Origin: Novosphingobium sp. AAP83 | GTDB lineage: Bacteria > Pseudomonadota > Alphaproteobacteria > Sphingomonadales > Sphingomonadaceae | Assembly: GCF_001295795.1 (NCBI RefSeq) | Contig: NZ_LJHY01000052.1 | Span: 1-44,854 of the forward strand | Direction of reading: 5' to 3' | DNA: 44,854 bases | Shown: positions 16,337 through 25,759 of the stretch, in pieces | Numbering within the stretch: the stretch's first letter is position 1 | How the letters are laid out: the number at the start of each line of letters is the position of its first letter | Position numbers and translations under genes: made by a program | Notes under the pieces: generated by a model | Databases searched by the model: none | The model's input: the letters and a program-made list of their open reading frames with translations, nothing else | Told to the model about the DNA's origin: nothing

Positions 16337-17884
16337 TCATGTCGGCAAAGAGATGTTGTTGGAAAACTTGTTCAACCTTGCCGGAGCGGGGCTTTGGCTG
16401 AAGTTCTTGCCAGTCAAAGCGAGTTTTCTGACGGCGTCTGGCCAGACGGTGGCAAAATCATCGGCACGAACTGTTCGCAGCCATTGCAGGAACCGCGTTC
16501 GCCTTGGCAGAGCGAGGTCAAGGTCTTGTAGCAGTTCATCGATGTGGTGGATTGAAAAAGGCACGATGTTGGTACCCTTGCAATGCTTGCCGTGAGTCCG
16601 TTCTTCCATCCATGCCAAGCGCAGGTCGATCTGGCTGGCCATCGATGCCTCGTCGGGGAGGGTCAGTTTTCCGTGCATCAAGACGGCCAGCCAGACTGCG
16701 CCGATTTCCGCGTTTAGCTGGCAAAAGAACGACGAAGTATATCCGTTGAACAAGAGCCGGGGGACGCCGAGAGGCACCATCGAACGATGGAGACGGAAGT
16801 TGCCTTGGCTATCGGTTACCTTGCGGCGCACGTCATCGGGCAGGAAGTCGACCCGTTGCTGCCAGCCGGTACCGCAGATCACGATATCGGCTGGTACGAA
16901 AGAGCCGTCCGACAGGCGCGCTTGGCCGGGGCTGAGTTCTGCGATCTCGCTGTTGCGGTGGATGCCAAGCTGGCCCGAGCCGATTTTGTCATAGAAACCG
17001 TCAGTTACCAGGCTCACCGTGCTGCGGGCAATGGTTTCCAGTGGTGTGCCGGGATCGAGGCGGAGCCTTTTCAGGCCGAGTTGTCGACCAATTATGGCCT
17101 GCACCGTGTTCAGCATCCCGTTGCGCAAGGGTTTGCCCGGCCCGTGCAGAAAGGCTTCAAAACCTTTGAGCTCGGTCCAGGGAAAGAGGCCTTCGCCCAG
17201 CCGGTTCAGGAACAGGTGTTTGAAATTCAGCACTCCGCCGATGAGCTTGGGGATTTTCCAGATCAAATGGCGCACAACCATAGCCGTGCTGGCGCTGATG
17301 GGGGCCACGGCATTGGCGACATCGCAGGACGACTTGCCGTAGCCTATGACGAGGACATGCTGCCCGCGCGCCATTTCCGGATTGGTGAACTGGCTGGTGT
17401 GCAGCACTGCGCCCCCGGCTGCGGTAAAGACATCTGCGCCGGGCCATGCGGGAATGGCGGGAATCGAAAAGATGCCGTTGCAAGCGATCAGCCAGTCGAA
17501 CGTCGTCTGATCTGCTTTGCCGTTGTGTTGCCAGCCAAGCGTCCAGCCGCTTCCATCGGAAAGAGGATCTGCGCGTTCGACCGGAGTGGCAAAGCGGATG
17601 AACGGGGTGATGCCAAAGTGGTCGGCATAGCTTTGCAGATAGGCGTGCATCTGCGCGCCGCTGGGCCATTCGGGGTAATCGGCTGGCATTGGCCAGTCGG
17701 AAAAGCAATATGTCTCGCGCGGGTTCTGCGTTGTCAGCCCCGGATAGCGCCTTGAGCTCGACCATACTCCGCCAAGATCGGCCTCCTTCTCGAAGATCGC
17801 AACCTCATAGCCTAGCGCCAGCAAGGTCTTGGCGGTGCAAAGCCCGGCGATGCCGGCTCCGATGATCGCGACAGTTTCCTTCAC
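16337..17884 (-). CDS. Flavin-containing monooxygenase / Baeyer-Villiger-like
   Basis: This 515-residue class B flavoprotein monooxygenase has the FAD motif IIGAGIAGLCTA near the N-terminus and a second Rossmann motif VLVIGYGKSSCDVA (about residues 180-193). A segment resembling the FMO/BVMO fingerprint lies before it (GGAVLHTSQFTNP). Near the C-terminal third, VICGTGW is also typical. The GTG start at 17884 is chosen because it places the FAD motif directly after the start; longer frames run into the receptor promoter. The substrate may be a ketone, an amine or an indole-like ring. It is divergent from TonB receptor 2 with 289 bp between them. Confidence 0.75.
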   Translation of the reverse strand: MKETVAIIGAGIAGLCTAKTLLALGYEVAIFEKEADLGGVWSSSRRYPGLTTQNPRETYCFSDWPMPADYPEWPSGAQMHAYLQSYADHFGITPFIRFATPVERADPLSDGSGWTLGWQHNGKADQTTFDWLIACNGIFSIPAIPAWPGADVFTAAGGAVLHTSQFTNPEMARGQHVLVIGYGKSSCDVANAVAPISASTAMVVRHLIWKIPKLIGGVLNFKHLFLNRLGEGLFPWTELKGFEAFLHGPGKPLRNGMLNTVQAIIGRQLGLKRLRLDPGTPLETIARSTVSLVTDGFYDKIGSGQLGIHRNSEIAELSPGQARLSDGSFVPADIVICGTGWQQRVDFLPDDVRRKVTDSQGNFRLHRSMVPLGVPRLLFNGYTSSFFCQLNAEIGAVWLAVLMHGKLTLPDEASMASQIDLRLAWMEERTHGKHCKGTNIVPFSIHHIDELLQDLDLALPRRTRFLQWLRTVRADDFATVWPDAVRKLALTGKNFSQSPAPARLNKFSNNISLPT

Positions 17885-18173
17885 GCTTATGCATCCCGTC
17901 TTTGAAAGGCCGGGCACCACGTTGCCGGCTAGGGCAAGGGCTAGTGAGGGGGTTGCATTGCGCCTATGCAGCGAGCGCCGATCCTGTGCGGTCAGGGCAG
18001 CTTTATGATCCGGCAAAGCTCGGGCTTTGGACGTTTCGCACAATTCCGCAGTCGCCGCACATCACCTGCACCATCTGCATATTCGTGCGCGCTGCATCAT
18101 GTCCACTTTGCGCGCAATCAAGCCGGGAAAAAACCGGCCGGTATCGACGTCATGTCTGGGGAGAAACAGACAC
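17885..18173. promoter_or_regulatory. Divergent region between monooxygenase and receptor 2
   Basis: This 289-bp gap should hold promoters for both genes. I see no GTACG-NN-CGTAC palindrome, so it is outside the TetR regulon. GCCGGG-AAAAAA-CCGGCC (about 18122-18139) can form a small hairpin in the receptor leader. Either AraC regulator of this block could act here, but I found no repeat that demonstrates it. Confidence 0.4.
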
Positions 18174-20555
18174 ATGAGCAATATACTACATCTGCGCGCA
18201 GCTCTTGGGTCCATTCTAGCATCCACAGCCTTGCTTCCGGTCACGGCTTATGGCCAGCAGAGCGAGGGCAGCGGCATTGACGCGTTGAGCGCTGAAATTG
18301 TCGTTACCGCGCGCAAGCGGGAAGAAAATGTGCAGACTATCCCGCTGTCCGTTTCTGCCTTTTCCGGCGAGGCGATCGAGGCGCGTGGCATTGACAGGAT
18401 TGACGGGCTGGCGGCCTTTACCCCCAACCTGACACTTCAGAATAACCCCAGCTTTGGCGGGGCAGGTTCTTCTGCCGCGATTTACATTCGCGGCATTGGC
18501 CAGAAGGAATTTCTGCCCACTACCGAGCCCGGCGTTGGTGTCTATGTCGACGGGGTCTACGTCGCGCGTTCTGTCGGCGCTCTCCTCGATCTGGTGGATG
18601 TAGAGCGAGTCGAAATCCTGCGCGGGCCGCAAGGCACTTTGTTTGGCCGCAACACGATCGGCGGTGCAATCAGCATCGCGACCAACAAGCCGAACGATAC
18701 GGCAGGCGGCAAGTTCTCTGTCACAACGGGGCGCTACAGCCGCGTCGACGTGAAAGGGATGGCGAGTATCCCGCTCGGTGAGACGCTGTTTTCAAAGGTG
18801 TCTTTCGCCAGCTTCAACCGCGACGGCTATGTTCGTCATTTGGTTGACGGGCGCCAACTGGGTGATGTCGGCACCCTCACGGGCCGTCTCGACTTGCGCT
18901 GGCTGGCGAGCGACAGTTTTGAGGTGAATCTTTCGGTAGATGGCACGCGCGATCGCAACAATGGCCCGGCCATGGTGCTGTCCGACGTCACTTATGCTTC
19001 GGCGATCTTCAACCCGCAGGGGCTGCCGTTGTTGCCGCCCGGCAGCGCGTCAACGCCGGGGGCCTATGTGCTGAACCCGCCCTTCGATGCACCGACTGAC
19101 AATTTTACCCTGTTGCACAACTATTTCGCGGCCTTGCTTGGCGGCCAACCTTGCCTGGGCTTTGCCCCCTATAGCCCGCAAAGCAATGCTCCGGCCTGCT
19201 TCAGCGACCGGTTCCTGGTTGGTGATAATGCCACTGCCGGTACGGCACCTCAATTCGCGCGCAACAACCTGTGGGGTGCGCAGGTTACGCTCGACTGGGA
19301 TCTTGGTGCAGTGCAGCTCAAGTCCATCACTGCCTGGCGTGAGGTCGATGGCGACTATGCCCGTGATGGCGATCATTCGCCCTTCACGATCCTGCATCTG
19401 TCAGACAAGCTGATGCAAAACCAGTTGAGCCAGGAACTTCAGTTGCTGGGCGAAACAGCGGACAAGCGGTTGAAATATGTTTTTGGTGCCTATTACTTCC
19501 GGGAAAAGGGCAACAATATCAACTCTCTGGACTTTACACCTGTCACTTTCCGATCAGGTGGCCGCTTCCAGACGGAAAGCTTTGCCTTGTTCGGCCAGGC
19601 AACCTTCAGCGTCACGCCAGCAGTCTCTCTCACGGCGGGCCTGCGTTATACCAAGGATGACAAATCCTTCCTGCCGGATCAGGAAATTCTGGTCGACAAG
19701 ACCGGCGGAGCATTGATCGCTGCCAGTCCCAATACGCCCCAAATCCGCATCCTGCCTTTCGCGACTGTGCGCCAGTCCGAAGATGCCCTGACGCCCACCG
19801 TCACCGCATCGTGGACCGTCGCGCCCGATGCCATGGTCTATGGCTCGTGGTCGCGCGGCTTCAAGAGCGGTGGCTTCGTCCAGCGCGTGTTTCCGGCTCA
19901 GGCGTCTGTGCCGCAGTTCGGTGCGGAAACGGCAGAAGCCTTTGAACTGGGCTTCAAGACCCAGTTTTTCAACCGGATGCTAACGCTGAATGCTTCGGCC
20001 TTTATGACCCGTTACGAGGACCTGCAGGTGCAGGTCTTCACCGGCATCGCGCCTGTCACCAAGAATGCGGCTTCGGCCGAAATCCGCGGGTTGGAGTTGG
20101 AAGCGCGGCTTTCGCCAGGCGACGGCTGGTTTCTGGAAGGCAGCATGGGGTATATCGATCCGGAGTTTACCAAGGTCGATCCCGCCGCTGTCGAAATTAC
20201 CCGCGCATCACGGTTCGAACGTGTGGCACGCTGGACGCTGAGCGGCGCCGTTTCAAAAAGCGTTGAGCTGGCCGATGGTGGTAACGTGATGGGTAGGCTG
20301 GACTGGTCATACCGCTCGGGGATGTTCATGGACGCGTTGAATTCGACAGAGCTCTTCCAGCCGGGCTATCACCTGATCAACGCCAATCTGACGTGGAACT
20401 TGCCTGGCGATGTTGTTGCGTTGACGGCCGGGATAACCAACCTGACCAACAAGCAATACATGCAGACCGGGGTCTATGGCGCATCGTTTGGCCTGTTTGA
20501 AAAGATGTTTGCCCGAGCGCGCGAATGGTCGGTCGGCGCGAAGTGGACGTTTTGA
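18174..20555 (+). CDS. TonB-dependent outer-membrane receptor 2
   Basis: This 793-residue receptor has a signal peptide (LGSILASTALLPVTAYG, cleavage near residue 25), a TonB-box-like EIVVTARKREE, a plug with VEILRGPQGTLFGRNTIGG (residues about 142-160), and a barrel ending GAKWTF. The ATG at 18174 has GGGGAG 9 nt upstream; an upstream TTG would add a non-signal-like extension. It is followed after 3 bp by an SDR, suggesting one transcript. It is closer by eye to receptor 3 (36224) than to receptor 1: both share SxFRGIGQ-like plug segments and LFGRNTIGGA. The ligand is probably an aromatic compound of the region B pathway (inference). Confidence 0.9.
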   Translation: MSNILHLRAALGSILASTALLPVTAYGQQSEGSGIDALSAEIVVTARKREENVQTIPLSVSAFSGEAIEARGIDRIDGLAAFTPNLTLQNNPSFGGAGSSAAIYIRGIGQKEFLPTTEPGVGVYVDGVYVARSVGALLDLVDVERVEILRGPQGTLFGRNTIGGAISIATNKPNDTAGGKFSVTTGRYSRVDVKGMASIPLGETLFSKVSFASFNRDGYVRHLVDGRQLGDVGTLTGRLDLRWLASDSFEVNLSVDGTRDRNNGPAMVLSDVTYASAIFNPQGLPLLPPGSASTPGAYVLNPPFDAPTDNFTLLHNYFAALLGGQPCLGFAPYSPQSNAPACFSDRFLVGDNATAGTAPQFARNNLWGAQVTLDWDLGAVQLKSITAWREVDGDYARDGDHSPFTILHLSDKLMQNQLSQELQLLGETADKRLKYVFGAYYFREKGNNINSLDFTPVTFRSGGRFQTESFALFGQATFSVTPAVSLTAGLRYTKDDKSFLPDQEILVDKTGGALIAASPNTPQIRILPFATVRQSEDALTPTVTASWTVAPDAMVYGSWSRGFKSGGFVQRVFPAQASVPQFGAETAEAFELGFKTQFFNRMLTLNASAFMTRYEDLQVQVFTGIAPVTKNAASAEIRGLELEARLSPGDGWFLEGSMGYIDPEFTKVDPAAVEITRASRFERVARWTLSGAVSKSVELADGGNVMGRLDWSYRSGMFMDALNSTELFQPGYHLINANLTWNLPGDVVALTAGITNLTNKQYMQTGVYGASFGLFEKMFARAREWSVGAKWTF

Positions 20556-20558
20556 GCC

Positions 20559-21356
20559 ATGGCTCTTTATGAAGACCTCGCCGGGCGCACCGCTCTGATC
20601 GCCGGCGGTGCTACGCTGATCGGGCGCGAACTGGCCCGCGCCTTCGTGGATCAGGGCTGTCGTGTGGTCATTGCCGATATCGACTGCGCCGGTGGCAAGC
20701 AGGCGGTTTGCGAATTGGGCGAAGGGGTGATGTTCGTGGAAACCGACGTCACCAGCGACACCGCCATTGATGCCTGCTTGGCAGCAGCACGCGAGCGGTT
20801 CACCGGCATCGACTTTTTGGTAAACGTCACCACGTCATATCTCGACGACGGGCCTGCCACGAGCAGGGAGAACTGGCTGCGCGCGCTTGACATCGGGCTG
20901 GTAGGCGCCGCTGTACTGGCGCATAAGCTGGCAGACGAGCTGTCGGCGCGAAAAGGTGTCATCGTCAACTTTTCCAGCGTCAGTGCTCACCGCGCCCAGG
21001 CCGGACGTTTCGTTTATCCAGCTATCAAGGCGGCGATGGCCCAGTTGACCCGCAGCCAGGCGCTTGAATTTGCCCCGCGCGGGGTGCGTGTCAATGCCGT
21101 GGCACCGGGTTGGACATGGTCCAATGTGCTTTCTGCTCTCAGCGGGAATGACCGTGCGAAAGTCGATGCCGTTGGCGGTCCATTCCACATGCCCGGCCGT
21201 ATTGCCGAGGCTGCCGAGATCGCCGGTGCTGTGCTGTTCCTCTGTTCAGGGGCATCGAGCTTTGTCGTCGGCACTGAAATCCGGGTGGATGGCGGCTATC
21301 TCGCCATGGGACCCGAACGCGGCGAAGTCCCGATCGCTACGCTCATGGAACACTGA
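20559..21356 (+). CDS. SDR-family oxidoreductase, atypical cofactor motifs
   Basis: This 265-residue SDR keeps the catalytic Ser139/140, Tyr153 and Lys157 (YPAIK) and the C-terminal VDGGYL. Two cofactor motifs differ from the classical form: AGGATLIG (residues 15-22) replaces TGxxxGxG, and NVTTS (89-93) stands where NNAG is usual. It begins 3 bp after the receptor 2 stop and is likely co-transcribed. A dehydrogenase for an alcohol or cis-diol is a reasonable guess, but the altered motifs argue against a confident assignment. Confidence 0.8.
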   Translation: MALYEDLAGRTALIAGGATLIGRELARAFVDQGCRVVIADIDCAGGKQAVCELGEGVMFVETDVTSDTAIDACLAAARERFTGIDFLVNVTTSYLDDGPATSRENWLRALDIGLVGAAVLAHKLADELSARKGVIVNFSSVSAHRAQAGRFVYPAIKAAMAQLTRSQALEFAPRGVRVNAVAPGWTWSNVLSALSGNDRAKVDAVGGPFHMPGRIAEAAEIAGAVLFLCSGASSFVVGTEIRVDGGYLAMGPERGEVPIATLMEH

Positions 21357-21492
21357 AGCGCAAGACTTGGCCCACCGGCGCGGTAGAATGCGGACTTGCG
21401 AGGCGCAGGCCTGATGGCGCTATTGACTCGCGCTCTTGTTAAGGATCACAAGCTGTTATGGGCAAAGAAGGCGATTGTTCGCGGGATGTAGT

Positions 21493-22506
21493 TTGAACGA
21501 CAGTGTTGCTATCTTACCTGCTATTGGCGGCGTCACGCTCGCAGAGCTGCTGCCAGGGGCTTCTGTGTTCACCTCGCGGGATATCTTCGAGGTGCGGGAA
21601 CATATCGGCCGAACATATTGTCCCCACAATCTGCATATTGAACAGCGCGGCGGACAGCTTGACGCCTGGCTGAACCATCGCAGCTTCGGCAAGCTCGATA
21701 TCGGCGTTATGGCCTATGGTCGCAACGTGTCGATTGAAGGCATCGAGGACAAGGACATGCTGCTGCTGATGCAGCCGCTGGCCGGTTCGGCAGAAATCGG
21801 TACGTCCGAACACTCGACCACCATTTCGCCGCAGGTGGCTTCTGTGGTCGATACTGCGGACCTAAGGCGGATGCGCTGGTCTGCCGACTGCACCCAGAGG
21901 GTCGTGCAGATCAGCAATCGGGTATTGGAAGATTACGCCACTATGCTGATCGGCCGTCCGCTGACCCGAAAGCTTCGCTTTTCCGATACCATGGCAATTG
22001 ATCCGGCCATGGCCTCGTGCTGGAACTATGCCGCCTTGCTCAGCATGGAAGTGTCCGGACGGACGAACGGTCAGGGAAGCACCTTGATCGATAGTCTCGA
22101 GACCATGTTCATCCACAAGCTGCTAGAGAGCCAGCCGAACAATTATTCGGACCAGTTGCAGCCGCAGCCCTGCAAGATCGCACCGTATCATGTGCGCAAA
22201 GTGGAACGCTTCATCGTCGACAATGCCGACCAGTTGGTGACTTTGGAACAGCTGATCGAAGTTGGCGGGGTCAGCGCGCGCGCCCTGTTTGACGGGTTTC
22301 GCCGGTTTCGCGGCACATCACCGATGGTTTACCTGAAGACGGTCCGGCTGGCGCAAGTGCGCGAGGATCTGCAGAACGCCGGGCCAAGTGATACGGTGAC
22401 TGCCATCGCATGCCGCTGGGGCTTTTTCCAGTTCGGGCGGTTTGCCGCCGAATACAAGCGGATATACGGCGAGCTGCCCTCGCAGACGCTGCGCAAGTTT
22501 AACTGA
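21493..22506 (+). CDS. AraC-family regulator 1
   Basis: This protein of about 337 residues has an N-terminal AraC-binding-like effector domain (TSRD, HIGRTYCPHNLHIE) and a C-terminal double HTH. The HTH has LEQLIEVGGVSARALFDGFRRFRGTSPMVYLKTVRL and then VTAIACRWGFFQFGRFAAEYKRIYGELPS, each covering one helix-turn-helix. The start is uncertain. A TTG at 21493 aligns its N-terminus with AraC regulator 2, but no strong ribosome-binding site is visible and an upstream TTG at 21436 is open. It probably activates the neighbouring formamidase/Rieske genes or receptor 2 in response to a pathway compound (inference). Confidence 0.8.
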   Translation: MNDSVAILPAIGGVTLAELLPGASVFTSRDIFEVREHIGRTYCPHNLHIEQRGGQLDAWLNHRSFGKLDIGVMAYGRNVSIEGIEDKDMLLLMQPLAGSAEIGTSEHSTTISPQVASVVDTADLRRMRWSADCTQRVVQISNRVLEDYATMLIGRPLTRKLRFSDTMAIDPAMASCWNYAALLSMEVSGRTNGQGSTLIDSLETMFIHKLLESQPNNYSDQLQPQPCKIAPYHVRKVERFIVDNADQLVTLEQLIEVGGVSARALFDGFRRFRGTSPMVYLKTVRLAQVREDLQNAGPSDTVTAIACRWGFFQFGRFAAEYKRIYGELPSQTLRKFN

Positions 22507-22524
22507 TCAAACCCTCTCCAGCGC

Positions 22525-22546
22525 AAGCCTTGGGCGGCGAAGGCTT
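22525..22546 (+). terminator. Possible hairpin terminator after AraC 1
   Basis: AAGCCTT (22525-22531) and AAGGCTT (22540-22546) form a 7-bp stem with an 8-nt loop, 18 bp after the AraC stop. There is no T tract, so this is weak. Confidence 0.35.
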
Positions 22547-22738
22547 CGTCGTGTGCGACGTCGTCGCAATCGGCCATTTACCCGCTAAAACGATCTACCA
22601 GGCGCAGCAAAGCTGGCGGCGGATAGTTTGCTTCGCTGGGTGGCTATTGGCTGCGGTCACGGCCTTTTTGCACCTGCCATCCTGCCCGTAAGGTGCGCTG
22701 TCCGGAATTCCGGGTTTTCGACTTTCGAGGAGCACAAA

Positions 22739-24037
22739 ATGGCGAGCGTTCGCGACGAGGTTGGCGTCTATGAATACAGCGGCGGGATTGTCGGTCCCGG
22801 GATCGCACCTGCCGCCACGGTGCGTAGCGGCGGTATCATCCGTACCGGTACGCCGCCAGGATGCTGGGGGCCGATGATCACCCCCAAGTTCCAGGGTGGT
22901 CATGAAGTGACCCGCCCGGTCATGGTCGAGGGTGCTGAAATTGGCGATGCCATCGCCATCCGGCTGAGAAAAGTGCAGGTTACTTCGCTTGCCACCTCAT
23001 CGGGCGTTATGGAATTTGTCGACGGGCGCTATGTTGGCGATCCTTTCGTCGCCAAGCTGTGTTCGGTCTGTGGGACCACCCGCCCGTCCAGCCATATCGA
23101 AGGTATCGGCGACAGCGCCGTGCATTGCGATAATTGCGGCGCGGAAGTGAACGCTTTTCGCTTCGGGAACGGCTACGTGATTGTGCTGGACAGGGAAAAC
23201 AAGGTTTCGCTGACAGTGAACAAAGAGGTGGCCGAACGTCTGGCCGCCGATGCAAAGGTTTACGCTGCCATCCCGGAACATTCCGACCAGCATTCGATCC
23301 TGTCGCTTGCCCGGGCCGACATTTCCGGCCTTGCCGCGCGGATGCGGCCATTCCTTGGCAACATCGGCACAATCCCGTCGCGCGATCTTCCTGATTCCCA
23401 TAATGCCGGAGACTTCGGCTCTTTCCTGCTGGGCGCGCCGCATGGCTACAGCTTTACCCAAGAAGAGCTCGACCAGCATAAGACTGACGGTCACATGGAC
23501 ACCAATTCGGTGCGTGAGGGCGCGATCCTGATTTGCCCGGTGAAGGTGCCGGGCGGTGGTGTCTACATGGGCGATATGCACGCACAACAGGGCAACGGCG
23601 AGATCGCCGGACATGCGACCGATGTTGCAGGCGAAGTGGAATTGCAGGTGGAAGTGATCAAGGGGCTGGCGATAGATGGCCCGATCCTTTTGCAGACGCT
23701 GGATGACCTGCCTTTCCTTGCCCGACCGATGGACGCGGCAGAGCAAGTAGCGGTCAAAGCGTTGGGTGCGAAATACGGCCAGTCCGAGATCGAAGACAAC
23801 GCACCGATCACTTTCATCGGCACCGGTGCCAACCTTAACGATGCCACCAAAAACGGGCTTGACCGTGCCTCGAAGATCACCGGCATCGCCTATGACGAAG
23901 TGCTCAACCGCGCCACTATTGTCGGTTCGATCGAAATCAGCCGTCTGCCGGGCGTGGTGCGGGTGACGTTCCTCTGTCCCAAGGCGATCCTCGCCCGGAT
24001 GGGCATCCTGCATCTGGTCCAGGAACAATACGACTGA
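22739..24037 (+). CDS. Acetamidase/formamidase family amidase
   Basis: This 432-residue enzyme of the FmdA/AmdA family hydrolyses small amides such as formamide or acetamide. Family features are the N-terminal RSGGIIRTGTPPGCWGP-like region and GDMHAQQGNGEIAGHA (about residue 280), where relatives usually have GDGE. An insertion contains CSVC (108-111) and CDNC (130-133), a spacing that resembles a zinc ribbon. The ATG has GAGGAG 6 nt upstream. It lies 103 bp ahead of a Rieske oxygenase gene. In this setting it could remove a formyl or acetyl group from an aromatic amine, for example a formylanthranilate-type intermediate (inference, low confidence). Confidence 0.8.
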   Translation: MASVRDEVGVYEYSGGIVGPGIAPAATVRSGGIIRTGTPPGCWGPMITPKFQGGHEVTRPVMVEGAEIGDAIAIRLRKVQVTSLATSSGVMEFVDGRYVGDPFVAKLCSVCGTTRPSSHIEGIGDSAVHCDNCGAEVNAFRFGNGYVIVLDRENKVSLTVNKEVAERLAADAKVYAAIPEHSDQHSILSLARADISGLAARMRPFLGNIGTIPSRDLPDSHNAGDFGSFLLGAPHGYSFTQEELDQHKTDGHMDTNSVREGAILICPVKVPGGGVYMGDMHAQQGNGEIAGHATDVAGEVELQVEVIKGLAIDGPILLQTLDDLPFLARPMDAAEQVAVKALGAKYGQSEIEDNAPITFIGTGANLNDATKNGLDRASKITGIAYDEVLNRATIVGSIEISRLPGVVRVTFLCPKAILARMGILHLVQEQYD

Positions 24038-24140
24038 GACGAAATCTGCGCCGGGCGGACAATGCGATGCAGTGCCGGGATAGCCGCCGCTGCCACCGCC
24101 CGGCTAAGGTCCAGGCATAAAGCGGAGCAGGAGACAGGCA

Positions 24141-25361
24141 ATGGTAACCCAGACAATCACAGTCGATAAGGCGCCCGGCCGCTGGGCTCGCAAGTATCCC
24201 CACTTGGGACAGGAACCGCTGCCGGTTGGTCCATATGTCGATCCTGAATACTACGAAAAGGAAAAGGCCCGGATTTTCAAAAAGCAGTGGCTTTATGTCG
24301 CGCTTGAACGCGAAGTGCCCGATGCAGGCTCTTACAAGGTCCGCCGGCTGGACTGCGCCGATACCTCGGTTATCATCATTCGCGGCAAGGACAATGTGAT
24401 CCGCGCTTTCCACAACGCCTGTTCGCATCGCGGCAATACGGTGGTGACAGAGGCTGGTCAGGAAACCTACGGTCGCAACCGCGCCGGGGTCGTTACCTGC
24501 CGGTTTCACGGCTGGGTCTATAATGCCCAGGGCGAACTGGTGAACGTACCGCACGAAGACCGCTTCTATGGCTGCTTCAACAAGGCGGAAAACGGCCTGA
24601 CGCAGGTTCATTGCGAAACCTGGGCTGGCTTCGTCTTTGTCAATGTCGATCAAGGTCCGGTCCAGTCGCTGAAAGATTTCCTGGGCGGTTATGGCGAGCA
24701 TTTCGGTACCTTTGACTTTGCCGCATGCGATTACGGGTTTACGTATCACACCACGCTGAACTGCAACTGGAAGGTCGCCTCGGACGCCTTTGCCGAAGCC
24801 TATCACGTCGACACAATTCATGCCGGGTCGTTCCCCAACGTGTTCCAGTCCGGGATCGAGGATGTAGAATTGTTTGGCCCGCACCGGACCTGTTCGGTGC
24901 GCCTTCAGGTGGGCAACCTGCCGTCCACGCCTATCGGTGATATGGCCAATGCGCGTTCGCGCAGCTCGCTGGCGGCGCAGGGCGGCAGTTCAAGTCTGCC
25001 ATCGACACTGAACCCGAACCGTGATCCGGACTGGGCCTTTGAATTGAGCGTTCTGTTCCCCAGCGTGCTGCTGCATGTTTCGGAAGGCATCTGGTTTACC
25101 CACCAGTTCTGGCCAATTGCTCACGACAAAACACTGTGGGAAGGCAAGTACTACCTGAAGAAGCCGACCACGCATTCCGAATTGTGGGGTTTCGAACGCG
25201 CGATGGTTCTGCAGCGTAATGCCTGGCTCGAAGATACCGCGACGATGGAAGACACGTATCGTGCGATGCTGTCCGGCGCCAAGACTGTCCAGCACCTCCA
25301 AGACGAAGAAATTCTGATCCGCCACAATTGCGTGGTCGTAGACGAATTCGTGAATTCCTGA
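24141..25361 (+). CDS. Rieske oxygenase alpha subunit 1
   Basis: This 406-residue ring-hydroxylating or demethylating oxygenase has the Rieske [2Fe-2S] ligands Cys94, His96, Cys120 and His123 (CSHRG, CRFHGW). The mononuclear iron site has His222 and His227 (YHVDTIH) with a later Asp in the LEDTATMEDTYR area. The residue that bridges subunits and is Asp in naphthalene dioxygenase is Glu219 here. The ATG has GGAG 10 nt upstream. It is followed by a small family protein, a SnoaL-like protein and a Rieske ferredoxin with overlaps, which together look like one oxygenase system. The substrate is unknown; hydroxylation leading to catechol fits the downstream genes. Confidence 0.88.
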   Translation: MVTQTITVDKAPGRWARKYPHLGQEPLPVGPYVDPEYYEKEKARIFKKQWLYVALEREVPDAGSYKVRRLDCADTSVIIIRGKDNVIRAFHNACSHRGNTVVTEAGQETYGRNRAGVVTCRFHGWVYNAQGELVNVPHEDRFYGCFNKAENGLTQVHCETWAGFVFVNVDQGPVQSLKDFLGGYGEHFGTFDFAACDYGFTYHTTLNCNWKVASDAFAEAYHVDTIHAGSFPNVFQSGIEDVELFGPHRTCSVRLQVGNLPSTPIGDMANARSRSSLAAQGGSSSLPSTLNPNRDPDWAFELSVLFPSVLLHVSEGIWFTHQFWPIAHDKTLWEGKYYLKKPTTHSELWGFERAMVLQRNAWLEDTATMEDTYRAMLSGAKTVQHLQDEEILIRHNCVVVDEFVNS

Positions 25362-25375
25362 GCGCGGGGAGAAAG

Positions 25376-25759
25376 ATGATGACGATGCAGACGCCAATGG
25401 CCCTTCCCTCAGGTTTTGAAGAACTCGTTCGCTTTTCACGCTGGGCCTTGCCAACCGCTGACCAGCGCACAAAGGCACGCCGCGAGGCGAGTAGTGAGGA
25501 CTTGCGTGAATTCTACGATGCGGTCTTGTCGCACGTGGAGGCAATTCTTGACGCGTGCGATGGTTTTGCCCTCGGGGAATTGCCGGAAAGCCACAGGGGC
25601 ATCTTTAATATTGCCTTGTCGATGGCAGAGATTGCACCACACGTTGAGTTTTATCGTGGCGATCCGGGGGTGCCTTATGCCTTCGAAGAAGAGCGGTTCA
25701 TCGCTGTCCACGGCGCAGATGAAACCTGGCGTGCCCTGCCGCCTAACGGGCCGCGATGA
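25376..25759 (+). CDS. Small Rieske-associated protein, copy 1
   Basis: I do not recognise this 127-residue, mostly helical protein. It shares co-linear motifs with 33438-33794 and 40477-40842: FYDAV (46-50), AEIAPHVEFY (84-93) and RFIAVH (107-112). There is no signal peptide or membrane segment, and no Cys cluster. The ATG has GGGGAG upstream, lies 14 bp after the Rieske alpha stop and its end overlaps the next gene as ATGA. All three copies adjoin a Rieske alpha gene, so an accessory, assembly or electron-transfer role for the oxygenase is likely (inference). Confidence 0.75.
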   Translation: MMTMQTPMALPSGFEELVRFSRWALPTADQRTKARREASSEDLREFYDAVLSHVEAILDACDGFALGELPESHRGIFNIALSMAEIAPHVEFYRGDPGVPYAFEEERFIAVHGADETWRALPPNGPR

